Source: an uncultured Collinsella sp. (GTDB lineage Bacteria > Actinomycetota > Coriobacteriia > Coriobacteriales > Coriobacteriaceae). From it: DNA of 15,654 bases. Of this stretch, positions 14,313 through 15,654 are shown piece after piece. The stretch spans positions 1-15,654 of the forward strand of contig UQUX01000036.1 in the NCBI GenBank assembly GCA_900544425.1, given 5' to 3'. The notes beneath the pieces were generated by a model. That model did not search any database and was not told the origin of the DNA. It worked only from the letters and a program-made list of their open reading frames with translations. How positions within the stretch are numbered: the stretch's first letter is position 1; each line of letters opens with the position of its first letter. A program made the position numbers and the translations under genes.

Positions 14313-15654
14313 CTATCCCCTAAATTCAAAGGTACTCAGGCCAAACGTCAGCAGATCGCCGTTGCGCAGCGGGCAGCGCGTAATGCGGCGGTTGTTGACG
14401 AGCGTGCCGTTGGTGGAATTGAGGTCCTCGATCGACCAATCCGAGCCCGTAAAGGTGAGCTGGGCGTGGCGGCGCGACACGTTGGGGTCGCGCAGGGCAA
14501 TGTCGGAAACTGAGCGCTCGCGACCGATGGTCACCTGTGCGGAGGTGACGCTATGGCTCTCGCCGCTCACGACGTCGACGAGCTGGGCGAGCGGGCGCTG
14601 CGGGGCGCGAGCGCTCGCCATGTTGGAGGCGATGCCGGCTGCGGCGCCTAGGCCCACGGCGGCACCGGTCGCGGCAAAGGTCAGCGGCAGCTGTGCATAG
14701 ACGGCGGGGCTGCCGTTTTCATCAAGGATCCGCACCCGAACTCCGGCCATATCGTAGGTGTCACCCTCCTGCAGGACGGTGGCGGAGGGCGTTACCTCAA
14801 GATGCAGCCGGTGGCTGGGGCAGAGCGTGACGCTCTTTACTACGGTATCCCCGTTTTTGGCATCGAACCGCCAACGCGTAGCCGCACCGCCCCAGTTGCC
14901 GACATACTTGCCGTACAGCGCCACACCGTCCGCAAAGCTCATCTTATAGCGCACCATGCACCACGCCAGCTTCAGCTTGTAGCGCAGCGGCAGCCCGGCC
15001 AAGCCGTAGCGCCCGGCTGCAAGCAGACAGTCGCGCAGCGTATCGGCCTTGGCCTTGTCAAAATGCTCCTGCGTTTCAAGCAGGACACCGATTGTGTCAT
15101 CCACGGCCAGCGGCGGGTGCGGCAGCGCCGTCCAGCCGCTTTTGTGCAGGGTCGTCACAAACACATCGTTTTTGTAAAGATCCACCCGCTCGGCGTTGGT
15201 AAACACATAGACCGTGCCGATTTGCCCGGCAGGATAGTCACCGATGTCCATCGCGGAGCTGACCGTCAGCACCGGCTCCTCCCCGCCCTGCGATGCGTAG
15301 ACGGACGCCGCCAGCTTGGGATTGCGGAAGCTGTCCAGCATGCCGTGATAGCAGATGCGGTCCCCGGAGCCGAAATCCTTGTGGGTGGCATAATCAAACA
15401 TACACCAGCCAAAGCAGCCCGCATGCTCTCCATCTGCGTAGGCGGCGTCCAACACCCGCGCATGGCGCAGGGCATGCTCCTGCCGGTGCGGGGCATCGTC
15501 ACAGGACTTGGTGGGGTACATGTGGCCGTTGCATTCTGAGATCAGCAGAGCCTTGCTCAAATCAGGCGTTACATCCTTTTTCCGCTTGGCCCCGGCGTTT
15601 GAGCCGTTGTGGGAGAAATCGTTGTAGGCGTAAACATCTTCCAGGAGATGGCTC
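14313..15654 (-). CDS. In-frame chimera: GH2 beta-galactosidase C-terminal part joined to an FHA domain (partial, runs off window)
   Basis: The reading frame is open to the window edge; the TTG at 15560 is only an internal codon. Residues are counted from that TTG. The right part (15654 to about 14680) reads as the C-terminal half of a glycoside hydrolase family 2 protein: LISECNGHMYPTK with the likely nucleophile Glu9, GCFGWCMFDYATHKDFGSGDR, CYHGMLDSFRNPK, and the late Ig-like region EGDTYDMAGVRVRILDENG followed by YAQLP. The left part (residues about 300-415) is an FHA domain: VTIGRERSVSD, VSRRHAQL, EDLNSTNGTLVNN, ending in FEFRG. The FHA part sits 6 nt before fhaB, where actinobacteria carry fhaA; the FhaA N-terminal DUF3662 domain expected upstream is missing and replaced by the hydrolase. 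A natural fusion is not known to me. Assembly chimerism is the preferred reading; otherwise it is a recent fusion or deletion product. Confidence 0.75.
   Translation of the reverse strand, partial: SHLLEDVYAYNDFSHNGSNAGAKRKKDVTPDLSKALLISECNGHMYPTKSCDDAPHRQEHALRHARVLDAAYADGEHAGCFGWCMFDYATHKDFGSGDRICYHGMLDSFRNPKLAASVYASQGGEEPVLTVSSAMDIGDYPAGQIGTVYVFTNAERVDLYKNDVFVTTLHKSGWTALPHPPLAVDDTIGVLLETQEHFDKAKADTLRDCLLAAGRYGLAGLPLRYKLKLAWCMVRYKMSFADGVALYGKYVGNWGGAATRWRFDAKNGDTVVKSVTLCPSHRLHLEVTPSATVLQEGDTYDMAGVRVRILDENGSPAVYAQLPLTFAATGAAVGLGAAAGIASNMASARAPQRPLAQLVDVVSGESHSVTSAQVTIGRERSVSDIALRDPNVSRRHAQLTFTGSDWSIEDLNSTNGTLVNNRRITRCPLRNGDLLTFGLSTFEFRG
14640..14690 (-). other. Probable chimeric join between GH2 and FHA sequences
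   Basis: The GH2 pattern ends at YAQLPLTF (residues 288-295 from TTG 15560; about 14697-14676) and an Ala/Gly-rich stretch (AATGAAVGLGAAAG) begins, leading into the FHA-side linker. GC-rich Ala/Gly codons such as these offer microhomology for mis-joining of reads or for illegitimate recombination. The exact base cannot be fixed from the sequence alone. Confidence 0.6.

Noticed and set aside
1..15654. CRISPR array, insertion sequence, rRNA or prophage structural genes
   Set aside because: No regularly spaced repeats, transposase, rRNA-like sequence or phage structural genes were seen on either strand.

Overview
The window reads as high-GC Gram-positive DNA. The most likely host is an actinomycete of the class Coriobacteriia (Collinsella-like). 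This is inferred from the GC-rich coding style, the gene order FHA – PP2C phosphatase – SEDS/PBP – PASTA kinase, and protein flavour; no database search was possible. All real genes are on the minus strand. The many long plus-strand ORFs are high-GC shadows.

Region 1 (1 to about 6822) is the right-hand part of an integrated, mobilizable or conjugative element. Reading leftwards from its right end come a tyrosine integrase (5232-6539), an unrecognised 228-aa protein (4481-5167), a small excisionase-like DNA-binding protein (4146-4388), a DnaB-C-like helicase (3250-4146), a MobC/ribbon-helix-helix relaxosome protein (2902-3246), a VirD4/TraG coupling protein (983-2905) and a relaxase-like protein (35-973). 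The last five are tightly packed, with TAATG and ATGA overlaps, and look like one operon for excision, replication and transfer. No type IV secretion channel genes are visible; they are either off-window or supplied in trans.

Region 2 (6540-7124) is a 585-base non-coding junction. It holds a 19-bp perfect palindrome just upstream of the integrase, further short inverted repeats that could be recombinase arm sites, and then the 3' part of a tRNA-Arg(CCT) gene (anticodon loop to CCA, 6778-6822) followed by its terminator. This is the right attachment site; the complete tRNA should lie at the other, off-window end of the element. A second copy of the tRNA tail plus terminator (6928-6993) and an inverted near-copy of the T-arm region (6878-6900) lie just beyond, which suggests more than one integration event at this locus.

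Region 3 (7041 to about 14670) is a host chromosomal operon for growth and division control, read right to left: an FHA-domain protein (only its C-terminal part present), a membrane-anchored FhaB-like FHA protein, a PP2C phosphatase with a transmembrane segment, a single-chain fusion of a SEDS glycosyltransferase (RodA/FtsW) with a class B penicillin-binding protein, and a PASTA-domain Ser/Thr kinase, closed by a strong terminator. It matches the actinobacterial fhaA-fhaB-pstP-rodA-pbpA-pknA-pknB cluster, with rodA and pbpA fused and no second kinase.

Region 4 (about 14670 to 15654) encodes the C-terminal half of a GH2 beta-galactosidase-type protein fused in frame to the FHA fragment. The two parts make no obvious functional sense together, and the join falls in an Ala/Gly-rich stretch where the FHA protein's own N-terminal domain should be. 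An assembly chimera is the most likely explanation, and everything right of about 14690 should be treated as possibly belonging to another organism.
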